Assembly (NCBI GenBank): GCA_015179045.1
Contig: WHUZ01000033.1
Span: forward strand, 496,001-560,000
Origin: Kalaharituber pfeilii
Taxonomy: Eukaryota > Ascomycota > Pezizomycetes > Pezizales > Pezizaceae
DNA length: 64,000 bases
Direction: 5' to 3'
Shown here: positions 21,973 through 32,606 of the stretch, in pieces
Numbering within the stretch: the stretch's first letter is position 1
Layout of the letters: each line of letters begins with the position of its first letter
Notes under the pieces: model-generated
Database searches by the model: none
Seen by the model: the letters and a program-made list of their open reading frames with translations, nothing else
Told to the model about the DNA's origin: nothing
Program-made: the position numbers and the translations under genes

Positions 21973-23508
21973 TTAGGCATCTGAACCCTCTGCAGGTGTA
22001 AAATGGCAAGATGGCTATTGAGGACCTTGAGCAAGTGCATATACCTTCTATAGTATGTATTCAAGAGATCTGGAATGTTTCATGATGATTGGATATATAT
22101 GGAACAAGTGGTGAGCCAATATCCATATATATATTTTTACTGCTAGAAGTGAATTTTGATATTCAGTCTGTATATATTTCTCAAAATATGAGGCATGTTC
22201 AAAATGCTCTAGAATATAACTCTACATATAGGAGAATATATCTTGAGTAGTCTATAGGTATAGGTATTGACAGAAAGTAGAAATCAATAGGAATATCTAT
22301 CTATATATACCCAATTAGGTAATGCATATTCCTTAGCTGCAGTCTTAAGCTATGAAACTTCAGAAATATAATCTAGAGACTTTTGAAATATTATATAAAA
22401 ACTCTCAAAGTAACCTAATACTACTTGCTCAAAGTAGACATAATTATGTCTTCTTCCATATAAAGACACCTTGAATTTTAGTCTATATGTCATTGCAACA
22501 TGCATCAATACTATGATTATGACCCAATGATAGCTAATACATCACTAATACCTTACTTTGAGCGCATCGCACAAGTGTACTAGAAGGTTCATACTTGTTT
22601 CTTATTTTTGTTACTTATTTCTACTCTTATATATACTATTGTATTTCTATAACTTTTTTATTTCCGTACTTAGCTCTCTACTACTCAACTCACTTATAAG
22701 GAGTAACTTTCTTATTTACTTTTTCACTATCTCTTCTATGAAATAAATAGCATCTATGAATCCAACTATACTCTTTACTTTATTCAGTTCTAAAAAAAAT
22801 AAATAGACCAAATTTAAGAAATTATGTGTAACTTTAACAAATATAATTGAGTCACTCTGAAAGTTTCTATATAATATTCCAGAAGCCTCTAGATTATATT
22901 TCTGAAGTTTCATAGCTTAGGACTATAGCATTCATGTATGGTATATTAAGGAATATGCATTACCTAATTGGATATATATAGATAGATATTCCTATTGATT
23001 TCTACTTTCTGTCAATACCTATACCTATAGGCTACTCAAGATATATTCTTCTATGTGTAGAGTTATATTCTAGAGCATTTTAAACATGTCTCATATTTTT
23101 AGAAATATATACAGACTGAATGTCAAAATTCACTTCTAGCAGTAAAAATATATGTATGGATATTGGCTCACCACTTGTTCCATATATATCCAATCATCAT
23201 GAAACATTCCAGATCTCTTGAATACATACTATAGAAGGTATATGCACTTGCTCAAGGTCCTCAATAGCCATCTTGCCATTTTACACCTGCAGAGGGTTCA
23301 GATGCCTAATTGGGCAACTACCACCATAGAGTATCATTCAAAATTTCCAATTGGCTAACTGAGGTGCGGAAGTTACTTTCCTATACCTCTCCAAGCTGTA
23401 TGTGCAATTTGGTTATCTTCTATGAAGATTTGGCCTTACAGGAGGCTATTGTTTTTATTCCGGAAGTGCGCCGGATCCCGGTAATGCGCCGGATCCCGGT
23501 CAGTGACG
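21768..23508. repeat. Palindrome: ~640-bp inverted arms around a 450-bp AT-rich centre
   Basis: 21,768-22,403 and 22,853-23,508 are inverted copies of roughly 90% identity by eye. Outer ends share GACCGGGATCCGGCGCATTA; inner ends share CTAGATTATATTTCTGAAG. The left arm includes the 5' end of the 618-aa frame; the right arm carries the same codons (from 23,310) but then diverges. The centre is very AT-rich, without a supported gene. Confidence 0.8.
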
Positions 23509-23597
23509 TTACCAGCAGTAGGAGGTGTGGCAGCGGTACCCTTAGAACGTCCACGTGCGGAGCCTTTTCTGCCTCCGGGCATATCTTCAGGGGTCTC

Positions 23598-23730
23598 GAT
23601 GTGGTAAAGTAAGAAGATAGGGATTGTCTCGATGTGGTATAGTAAGAAGGTAGGGATTGTCACGGTGTGGTAAAGTAAGCAGGTAGGGATTGTCACGATG
23701 TGGTAAAGTACGAAGGTTGGGTACTGTACC
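23598..23730 (+). repeat. 33-bp tandem repeat, four copies
   Basis: Four units of 33 bp with the core CGATGTGGTAAAGTAAGAAG and GGTAGGGATTGT. They lie between the palindrome and a TATAAAA string at about 23,741. In inverse reading a short frame starting MPGGRKGSARGRSKGT leads from here into the palindrome arm; I cannot show that it is a gene. Confidence 0.75.
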
Positions 23731-23925
23731 AGTTATAAAAGGTGCTTTGTTTGTGGGTTGTAGCTGGTTGCTTCGTTTGCTTATTACGTTGCAACAAGTA
23801 AATACATTGGTTTATTGGCAAACGGGCGCTACTAAAGAACCTTCCATACTAAAAAAGAAACTTTTGGACCAGACCCACCCTCCGGTCGGGGGTCGTGCCA
23901 ACCAGACTATGGAAAGGGAAAGGTT

Positions 23926-24562
23926 ATGGAGTGGAATAGGACAGCGGTGTCCAACTTCACTGCCATGCGCCTGGAGAGAGGAAGATGTGGAGTGTGGTTG
24001 AAGAGGATAGGAGCGGCGGAATCGGAGAAGTGCAGCTGCGGGGAGGTCCAAACACGGGAGCACCTAGCCTTCCAGTGCAGTCAGCAGAGGTTTCGCCCAG
24101 AAGGCTTCAGAGAATGGGGGGATGTGGAGAAGAACTGGAAAAGGACGGCAGAGAATGGGAAGGAGTGGGATGAGTTGGAAAGGTTCTTTTCCGGGATCAA
24201 GTTTTAGGAGCGCGCCGTGCGATAATTTTCGTTCCGGTTTGCGAAGGTGTGGAGGGTTTTTAGTGCGCCGCGCGATTTGCCGACCCGGGAGAAAGTTTGC
24301 GGGTTGCGAGGGTGTGGAGGAAACTGCGAAGGTGTGGAGAAGAGGGGAGGGGGGAGAGGGGGAGATATATAGTGGAGCCTCCCTGAGGCAGAAACCGGAA
24401 GGACCGTCCGGAGGTTTCTAGAATCAGGTTCTAGAAGTAGATAGAAATTTCTTTGTTTGTTAAGCCTGTCTCCGGGCTTGGAGGGCTTGCCCAGGGACCC
24501 TGCCATGGCTTGGCGCTGCAAGCGGGGTTATGTGAAGGAAAAAAAAAAAAAAAAAAAAAAAA
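23926..24562 (+). mobile_element. 5'-truncated LINE end with tail A
   Basis: Starts in the last 94 codons of ORF2 (AESEKCSCGEVQTREHLAFQ, zinc-knuckle-like C-x-C...H...C; stop at 24,207). It continues through a GC-rich 3' UTR to GCCTGTCTCCGGGCTTGGAG, CCATGGCTTGGCGCTGCAAG and CGGGGTTATGTG, and ends in poly(A). This copy links tail A to a LINE ORF2. Its mirror copy is 52,606-53,240. Confidence 0.8.
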
Positions 24563-24564
24563 GA

Positions 24565-24720
24565 GCTCAATTTAACAGGTCATCCAGGTCTATTTCCACC
24601 GTACGAGATGTGGCAGAATGAGTCGAATTTGAGAGGTACGGCAGGTCCTACGTGATGGTACGAGATGTGGTAGAATGAGCTCAATTTACAGGTATTGCAG
24701 GTCGTTCGAGGGTGTAATCT
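24565..24720 (-). repeat. ~53-bp satellite, three units (inverse)
   Basis: GAGCTCAATTTAACAGGTCA and similar strings at intervals of roughly 53 bp; mirrored at 52,455-52,600. 24,720-25,139 is further repeat sequence shared with 42,050-42,480 and 52,012-52,450 and holds no gene. Confidence 0.7.
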
Positions 24721-25139
24721 GCAGCGGGATGAAAACATGCGGGAGCAGTAGTATGACAGATAATGGCATGGAATGATGGAATGTTAAAAGGGCACCTGTA
24801 TATAGACCAGGATAGCTAGTTATGAATGAATAAACAATTGATTGTCAAACATGATATGACGCCGTAGAATAAAATTTATGCAATAAGCGCTATAGGCGCG
24901 GGTAGGCGACTACAATTTCAGGCCATATTTGAGGACGCAGTCTGTACTTGATAACGTAGGGTGTATCAGTCTGTAGTTGATAACGTAGAGGATATGAGGC
25001 CGCAGTTGAGGATGCATGGTTAAGAAAGAGCTAAATTCCGGACGCCAGAGAAAATACTCAACGTTGAGGAGGACGGCCGACTTGGAAAGTCGTCCAGACG
25101 CAGCGTCGGAAAAGTCCTGTTACTGGGATAGGCGGTTGA

Positions 25140-25185
25140 CGTCCCATGGCGTTAGTGCGTCTGACGCATGTAACGCCTTGGGACG
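25140..25185. other. 46-nt near-perfect hairpin, copy 1
   Basis: CGTCCCATGGCGTTA and TAACGCCTTGGGACG pair over 15 bp with one mismatch; the inside (GTGCGTC...GACGCAT) adds further pairs, leaving a tiny loop. Copies stand at 51,966-52,011 and, more degraded, at 42,001-42,046. Function unknown. Confidence 0.7.
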
Positions 25186-25206
25186 CAAACGATTTTTTTG
25201 CTGATG

Positions 25207-25410
25207 CATATATCTAGCCTTTAAGCAAGCTCTTGAACTTGCACCGGAGCAATTTTTTCAAGTAACAAATGGGTTCTCGTAAATATTGCTAGTGGAATTG
25301 TACCTAAGGAACTTAGCATAAATTCTACTATGGTAGATTGCATGATTATAGGACTATTAAATGAAGGAGTTTTTTATAAAGGATACAGTCGCCAAAGGAT
25401 ATGATAGATA
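25207..25410 (+). pseudogene. Relic coding segment with C-to-T type stops, copy 1
   Basis: One frame reads from ISSL through TCTGAIFSSNKWVLVNIASG and PKELSINSTMVDCMIIGLLN with no frameshift. It is broken only by TAA and TGA early on, which CAA and CGA would explain. Two adjacent stops end it. It is mirrored in arm 2 (about 51,735-51,935). The protein family is not recognised. Confidence 0.4.
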
Positions 25411-25701
25411 ATTGATATAATTTTTTAACAAAAGGTTTACATTCAGTGCTGAGGTTGTTACAGATAGCTAGAGTTTGGTTAATAGTTTGCAAGTAGATTG
25501 TTTGCATGTATTGTACTATATTCTGATAGGTTTGTTAGTGGTAACAGCTGGTTACGAGACTAGGAGGTAGGGAATTTAAGGAGACCCACAGGCCGACAAC
25601 TCTTGTGGAGCAGAAGGAGTATCTAAGTAAGGCACCTGTCACTTTACCTCAAAAGACTTGTACTAGCGATTTTATCCATTTCAACTAAGGTGGTTGGGGG
25701 A

Positions 25702-25774
25702 ATTTAATTTTTTTTAAAATAATATCTGTACTCACGTGCCGCCCCAAGGGCTATGGCGAGAAAGAGGGAATCGT
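25702..25774 (-). mobile_element. Tail-B insertion in arm 1, degraded poly(A)
   Basis: CTCACGTGCCGCCCCAAGGGCTATGGCGAG is the inverse of tail B. The right flank AAAGAGGGAATC equals the duplicated target GATTCCCTCTTT of the mirror insertion at 51,374-51,433. The insertion is therefore older than the inverted duplication. Confidence 0.7.
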
Positions 25775-25950
25775 TGGTACTATACATTTCTTGTTTTGGC
25801 TTTTAGAAGGCAAAGGTGAACATATACTAAGCTTCATGCTCAAGTAGGAAGCAGATATACAGTCTTATTGGATGAACTCTTATATGTCGTCAGCCCAATC
25901 TGTGTAGTCACAGGCTTACCTGTGGGTATGTTCTCGTCCGCCCTCGATTA

Positions 25951-26112
25951 GGAAAAGAACTTGGCGGAGATTCTCGAGTGGGCAGGGAAGGAGTAAGGAT
26001 TTCTACATACATTTTTTTTTTACTTTCCTATTCTATGTAATTAAACATCGCCATAGCCCATAGGGCGGCATGCGATTAATGAAATAAAAAAAAAAAAAAA
26101 AAAAAAAAAATC
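25951..26112 (+). mobile_element. 5'-truncated LINE with tail B, in arm 1 only
   Basis: It begins with the last 15 codons of a LINE ORF2 (NLAEILEWAGKE, stop), like VAKVLVWAGKD at the 53.5-kb LINE. Then follow a T-rich 3' UTR, AAACATCGCCATAGCCCATA, GGGCGGCATGCG and poly(A). The mirror site in arm 2 near 51,200 (CCCTCGATTCCCGTCTTATC) is empty, so it arrived after the duplication. Hardly any target duplication is visible. Confidence 0.8.
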
Positions 26113-26312
26113 CGTCTTCTCGCGAATTGGTTGAGGTTCGCGAGCAAGATAGCAATTTCTAGAGAGCTAAAGAGTGAAACAATGTTGAATAGAGAATCAA
26201 TGGAGAAAGAAATGAAAACTGGAACAAGCACTACTAGTAGAAATATGCACTGGTGACAAGCACGGAAAGAAAGGTTGAACTTAGAAATCTCTACAAACAT
26301 AACCCACAACAA

Positions 26313-26345
<33 letters not shown>

Positions 26346-26500
26346 ATAACCCCGCTTGTAGCACGTGGCCATGGCAGGGTCCCTGGGCAAGCCCTCGAAG
26401 CCCGGAGACAGGCTTAACAAACCCCCCTCTCCCCCTCCCCTCTTCTCCACACTTTCGCACCCCGGCAAGCAAACTTCCCCGACGGCAAACCGCACGGCCA
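26313..26500 (-). mobile_element. 5'-truncated tail-A LINE end, in arm 1 only
   Basis: Minus strand: a GC-rich 3' UTR piece, GCCTGTCTCCGGGCTTCGAG, CCATGGCCACGTGCTACAAG, CGGGGTTATGTG and poly(A). The empty site in arm 2 (about 50,465-50,500) shows that about 12 bp of target (TATCTCCGCTAC) are missing here, so insertion went with a small deletion instead of a duplication. It lies 36 bp beyond the NLR stop. Confidence 0.75.
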
Positions 26501-26535
26501 TCTGAACAAAAGGAAGAATTTTGAAAGACTAGCAC

Positions 26536-29500
26536 CTAAGTTTCGATCTTACTCAGTTTTCGTTTGCGGCCATGCGAATATGGCAGCTGCGCGTTGGATT
26601 GCCCGATTCGATCACGGATTAATTGAGCTATGGTATGGTGTCCTTTTTCAATTGCCAATGATAGTGGTGTTGTGCCCTTTTTATCGGCCAGATTGATATC
26701 TATATCACTTCGGTTGAGGAGTAAGCGGACTTGGTACTTGGAGGACGCGGAAATTGCAAGGTGGAGTGGTGTTTCGCCATTGTGATTTGGTAGATTGACA
26801 TCTATATCGCTGCGGCTGAGTAGTAAGCGGATAGAGGCCGTATCATGTCCTTCAATTGCGCAGTGGAGTGGTGTTTTGCCAGCCTTGTCGGCCAGATTAA
26901 TATTTATATCACTTCGGTCAAGTAGTAAGGGGACAATCGGGTCCCAATAAATCGATTGAATTGCATATAGAAGTGGTGTTGTGCCATCCTCATCGGCTAG
27001 ATTGATATTTATATCACTTCGGTCGAGTAGCAAGCGGAGTATGTCCTGGTCACGCCATCTACCCGCATAGTAGAGTGCTGTTCGTCCATATTTATCGGCC
27101 AGATTGATATCTATATCTCTTCGATCAAGTAGTAAGCGAACTATGTCCGCGCGATCACATTGAACTGCATGATGGAGTGGTGTTTTCCCATTTTCATCGG
27201 CTAGATGGATATCTACAACACTTTGGTCGAGTAGTAAGCGGACTGTATCTTTGTGACACTTTTTAACTGCACAGTAGAGTAGTATTTTGCTGCTTTCATC
27301 GGCCGGATTGATGTCTATATCACTTCGGTTGAGTAGCAAGCGGATTATACCATTGTGGCCACTTGAAACTGCATAGTAGAGTAGTGTTTTGCCATCCTTA
27401 TCAGTCAAATTGATATCTATTTCGCTTCGATCGAGTAGTAAGCGGACAGTGTCCTCATGACCGTTTTCAACTGCCCAGTAGAGTGGTGTTTTGCCATCCT
27501 CATCGGCCAGGTTGAGATCTATATCACTTCGGTCGAGTAGTAAGCGGGCTATGCCACTGTGGCCTCTTGAAACCGCATGGTAAAATAGTGTTTTGTCGGC
27601 CAGATTGATATCTATATCGCTTCGGTTGAGTAGTAAGCAGACTATGTTCTCATAACCCTTTTCAACTGCCCAGTAGAGTGGTGTTTTGCCACTTTCATCG
27701 GCCAGATGGATGTCGACAATGCTTCGGTCAAGTAGTAAGCGGACTATGCTCTCGTGACATTTTTCAACTGCACAGTAGAGTGGTATTTTGTCCTTTTCAT
27801 TGGCCGGATTGATGTCTATATCACCTCGGTCGAGTAGTAAGCGGACTATGCCATTGTGGCCCATTGAAACTGCATGGTAGAGTAGTGTTTTGCCATCCTT
27901 AACAGTCAGAGTGATATCTATTTCGCTACGGTCGAGTAGTAAGCGGACTATACTCTCGTGGCCCTCTGAAACTGCACGGTAGAGAGGTGTTTCGCCATCC
28001 TTATTAATCAGATTGATACCTATATCACTTCGGTCGAGTAGCAAGCGGACTATGCCCTCGAGGCGCAATACAGGTGCATAGTCGAATCGTCTTGTGCCAT
28101 TCCTTTCAACTGCATGGTAGAGTGGTGTTTTGTGGTCCTTATCGCCCAAATTGATATCTATATCGCTTCGGCCAAGTAGCAAGCGGACTATGTCCTCGTG
28201 ACCTTCGTCAACTGCACAGTGGAGTGGTGTTATCCCCTTTTTACTTGCCAGATTGATATCAATATCGCTTCGGTCGAGCAGTAAGCTAACTATGCCCTTG
28301 CGGCCAAAGGAAACTGCACCGTAGAGCGGTGTTTCGCCGTCCTCGTTGGTCAGATTGATATCTACATCGCTTCGGTCGAGCAGTACGCGGACTGCGTGCT
28401 CATTTCCGCGTTGAACTGCACGGTAGAGTAGTGTTACGCCATACTTATTGCCCAGGTTGATATCTCTATTGCTTCGGTCGAGTAGTATGCGGATTATGTC
28501 CTCGTTTCCGCATGCAACTGCTTGATAGAGTGGCGTTTCGCCGTCCTCGTCGGTCAGATTGATATCTACGCCGCTTCGGTCGAGCACTAAGCGGACTATG
28601 TCCTCTCTTCTCCATCGAACTGCCCTGTAAAGTAGTCTTACGGCGTACTTATGGCTCAGATTGATATCTATATCGCTTCGGTCGAGTAGTAAGCAGGATA
28701 TTTCCTCGATTCCCCATTGAACTGCATTGTAGAATGGTGTTGTGCCCTGTTTATTAGCCAGATTGATATCTATATCACCTCGGTCGAGTAGTAAGCGGGC
28801 TATGCCCTTGTAGCGTTTCGAAATTGCACGGAAGAGTGGTGTTTCGCCGTCCTTGTTGGTCAGATTGATATCTATATCACTTCGGTCGAGTAGTAAGCGG
28901 ACTATGCCCTTGCAGCCGTTCGAAATTGCACGGAAGAGTGGTGTTTCGCCGTCCCTGTCGGTCAGATTAATCTCTATATCGCTGCGGTCGAGCAGTAAGC
29001 GGACTATGACCTCGTGGACAGGTATGCTATCCTCGCTCTCAGAATCAATGGCGTCAATGTCATCTCCCTCCAGTTCATCCATATCGTCATCCGGGATGGC
29101 AGCATGAAGTGGCGTACGGCCCCACTCGGATTCAAGATTGACATCTATGTCCTCATGCTCAAGAAAAAGACGGACTACTGCCACATGGCCATTTTCAACT
29201 GCCCGATGAAGTGGTGAATGACCGAAAACATTCTGTGCATTAACATCAACATCTGCTTGGTGGAGCAAGATCCGGACAATGGCCACATGGCCGCTCGCAG
29301 CAGCACAACCTAATGCTGTGCTCCCACAGCAGCACTCATCGTTGGGATCCGAATCTTCAAGCAATGTGTAGATGATGCTCTCAATGCCGAAAGAAGCAGC
29401 AACGTGAAGGCCTTTGAGGCCGCAATAGATCTCAGATTCCCAATGGTCAGAACACTTGAGCGCTTGGATGCCCAGAGCGGGTTCGAATCGTCTCTGAAGC

Positions 29501-31838
29501 AGAGTAATAGCAAGATCATGAGTGATGTTATCGCATTGCCTTCTTGCGTGGTGGCCCCATTCATAGGCTGCATAATTCAACAAGGCATATCCCGGGTGTA
29601 TATGGCCATTCATCACTATGTAAATGTCACAATCATAGCAGCGTTCCCGCCAAGATTGCGAGCGTTGCATGTCTTCATCCGAAAACTCCACATCCTCAAA
29701 AGCTTCAATGGCGAGAGCAGGAAAACTCAGATATGTCAGACATGTTCGTGCAATCAGGTTATGGCCACATGGAAAGTAATTTTCCTCGTACAAGTTGAAA
29801 TACTCCTGGAGAGTATAATGCACAAGACGAACGGTTGATGTCTCGTTGTCCACTGTCACTAACCCACAGCAGCAGTGTAGTAAGGTGCTTTTAGATGGAA
29901 AGTTGTCAAGGTCCAGTTTTTTAGCTCCATCCTCAATTGAGAGTGCATGTTGGAGTTCTCTCACTTCCAACGCCCGCTCAGCTAGGTATATCCACATAAG
30001 CACTTTCATGCCTAGTTCATATCGGCGTGGTGATTCCCGCATCCTCTCTATGGTTCCGTTGTAGGCTGCATCAAGACCTGGCGGCAAGTTGGAAAGAGCA
30101 GCCCGCCTCTTTTTTATCGTGAGTTCATTCAGGATCATGTCGATATGTAGTACTGCTATTAAGAACCTATGCAAGAAATGTTATCCATTGAGTCGTACAT
30201 AATTATAAAGGGTGGCCTACATTCCCGCTGCTTTCTTTGGTAATATCTCCAATATTTCTCTTCTCAACTGTTCATTCATAGCATCATTGTTGTCGGAGTG
30301 AATTTTGTGTACTAGGTATGCCCGAATATCCTCTTCGTGTGCTACAATTGTTAATGTTTTCATTTCAATACTTAGATGCCGGTTGACCTCCTCTTGAACA
30401 TGTGGCCTCGCAGTGAAGAACATGTGCAAGGTCGTTTTCAAGTGCATGATATCACGAATTACTCTAAGAAAGTCGATTCTTGTCCTTTCTTCCAACTCAT
30501 CAAGGGCGTCAATCAAGATGAAGGTATTGCCAAGCTCTTGTATGAGGTTTTTCAGGAGGTTGATGCCGGTCTCAAGATCTCGAGGTTTCCGATCTTTCTG
30601 AGCTATCTCGTAGGTACTTTGCACAAGCCCATATAGCTGGATTCCGGCACATATACAGTGTGACGTGAGCTGCTTTACGAAGCTGCCAAGAATGTGTACC
30701 AGAGTTTGTTCCTTCTTGTCTCGATAGTCGCAATACAGAAAGATAATTCCAATCAATGGCGATCTGCTAGAAAAGGTCGTAGAGATGTGGTCGATGACAA
30801 GTGAGCTTGGTAGGGCCGGTTTTAGCCTGAATACTTTGAGTGCACGATTAGGAGGTTTTATGGCATACGTACGCAATCACGGTTTTGCCAGCGCCTGGCT
30901 CGCCAAAGCAGCCTAGAACTTGGTTTGACTGATGATGGTTCGTTTTATCCTCTATCCATAACCGAAATTGCTCACTCTCCAAGAGCCAGTTTCCTGTGTC
31001 CTTGACCCGGCTTTCTTGGACTGCTTGATGTCTTTTGTGCGGTTCGAGTGGTGATAACCAAGTGAGCAACTTCTCCATATTCTCAGCTGAATGCCAGGGT
31101 TAGCAGAGATGTATCTCGAGTGGTACAAGGAGCTGAGGCAGTGGATCCCATACCATCCATGTTCTGTTGTATACTCTGAACTCCGTCCTTGATTTCCTGC
31201 ACATTTGTTGCCATATTGTCAATTTTGGGCAGCAGGTTCAACAGGGTCGCCCTTATGTCTGCTGTATACCCTGGCACGTTGCTGAACGATAATGTAAAAT
31301 TGTCCATCCATTGTCGTTGGTCGGAGAGTTTCGCAATCACCTCCTTTGACGTTTTCGAAAGCAGTTCACTATTTGAATTGTGTGTCAGTTGGAATTACTC
31401 AAATTTATATTGGATGAAACCATAATACCAATTCGCAATAGTGAGTGAGAACTGCAGTATCTGAGCACAGTGATGCAAGGTTGAGACCAACTCCATGCAC
31501 TCTTGCTTATGGAAAGGCCACCTGAGACGGTCTGTAATACCACCGCGCTTCTTCAACTTCACTAGCGTTGGGCGCAAACGCGAAATTTTACCTGTGCAGT
31601 GGTCAATGACGCGGCGTAGAGCCGAGGTCTCATGGAAGTTTTGTTTGACATCCTCCTCTTCCAGAAACTTGACCAGCTGCTTCAGAACGTCGCTCAGAGC
31701 TGTAATCTCTTCTAGCAGGGTCTGGGCATCCGTTGGCGCCGAACTACACTGGCTGATATAATCCGATAAGATCTTGCCGACATCGAGTGCAATTGCGAGA
31801 AATCCTGTAATACCGGTTGCGAGTGTGAAGGGGTCCAT
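26536..31838 (-). CDS. NLR copy 2: HeLo-like-NACHT-ankyrin receptor, apparently intact (~1,684 aa)
   Basis: Five exons: 31,838-31,429, 31,368-31,154, 31,086-30,873, 30,805-30,221 and 30,166-26,536. They sum to 5,055 nt, divisible by three, with introns of 54-67 bp. A donor at 31,126 is also possible but would leave a 40-bp intron. Residues 1-140 are a HeLo-like domain (MDPFTLATGITGFLAIALDV), a membrane-acting cell-death module in known fungal NLRs. A linker follows, then NACHT with Walker A GEPGAGKT and a DALDEL Walker B-like motif (FILIDALDEL). Next is a winged-helix-like segment (LHCCCGLVTVDNETSTVRL), then about 26 ankyrin repeats, consensus RLLLDRSDIDINLADKDGKT-PLYHAV. No stop or frameshift was found. 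The gene is in arm 1 of the inverted repeat; copy 3 mirrors it. Its ligand and target are unknown. Confidence 0.88.
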
Positions 31839-32506
31839 CGAAGCGGTAGGTAAATTAATGGAGGGGGAAATGCGGAAGAAGACTTTAGCAGAATGCTCCG
31901 GAGGTTTTTACCACCAGAGTGGGCGGCACGCGAGCAATGATATTTATAAAAAAAAAAAAAAAAAAAAATACCACCAGAGTTCACGTTGATATAAAGACAT
32001 CTCTTGTGAAGGAATCGTCGCTGTCATGTAATCGATTTCTCAATCGGCCAACACATCATGATGCATCAGGTACGCATTCCGCATAGGAGTGTCCTGCGGT
32101 GTGCGATTTGCACAGTCGCTCTTAATGACCCATTTCGTGCATGCAGAGGAAAAGGCAGCGAAGCAGGATCCGGTTGGAACAGGGCGCAGCAGAATGCGTG
32201 GAAAGCAGATGCATGGAGTAGGGGTTTCAGCTGAGCTGTGCAAACATGAGTGACTTTCTCCGCAAGGCACTGCAGAGAGATGCTACATGTGGGGTGGATG
32301 TTGCAAACCAGGAGGATGGCAACGTGCTGTAACAGGCTGGGGCGTTGGAGGGCGGAAATGCGGGGTGTGTGCCTTGTGTGCCTTGTGTGCCTTGTGGGGC
32401 ATTCCGGCTGCGCGATAGTCTGCCAAGCGCCTGTCTCTCTAAGAGAGCACGCAGAAGGGTGGTGGTGGTGAGTACTCTAGGGGAACATTTGCGGCTCGCG
32501 AACCAA
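31839..32506 (-). other. Upstream (probable promoter) region of NLR copy 2
   Basis: Homologous to the sequence before NLR copies 1 and 3. It contains the shared tail-B insertion and a threefold GTGTGCCTTGT repeat at 32,368-32,398. No promoter element could be fixed by eye. Confidence 0.5.
31921..31968 (+). mobile_element. 48-bp tail-B-only insertion with 12-bp duplication
   Basis: TACCACCAGAGT stands on both sides (31,909-31,920 and 31,969-31,980). The insert is GGGCGGCACGCGAGCAATGA, TATTTAT and about 20 A, only the distal half of tail B. The same insertion is at 18,629 and 45,100-45,155. Confidence 0.9.
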
Positions 32507-32606
32507 CTACTCTACTCGCGAATAGATATATTAATCCCTGTATAAACTGGTTTATTCATGAACTTGTCCCCACTCGGAAACATACTTCCACAGCACAACT
32601 ACTGTT

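Larger units (their letters stand above)
23906..32606. repeat. Arm 1 of the large inverted repeat (8.7 kb)
   Basis: From CCAACCAGACTATGG at about 23,906 to GCACAACTACTGTTATG at about 32,606 the order of segments is mirrored by 53,252 down to about 41,638: LINE tail, satellite, hairpin repeat, relic, NLR gene, its upstream region, and the end of the ~850-bp repeat. Arm 1 has two insertions not found in arm 2 (25,951-26,112 and 26,313-26,500). The inner end abuts a 3'-truncated LINE. Confidence 0.85.

Noticed and set aside
23436..23696. Minus-strand gene starting MPGGRKGSARGRSKGT.
   Set aside because: The frame runs straight into the palindrome arm and stops; no splice sites or homologue support it. 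It is kept only as a remark.
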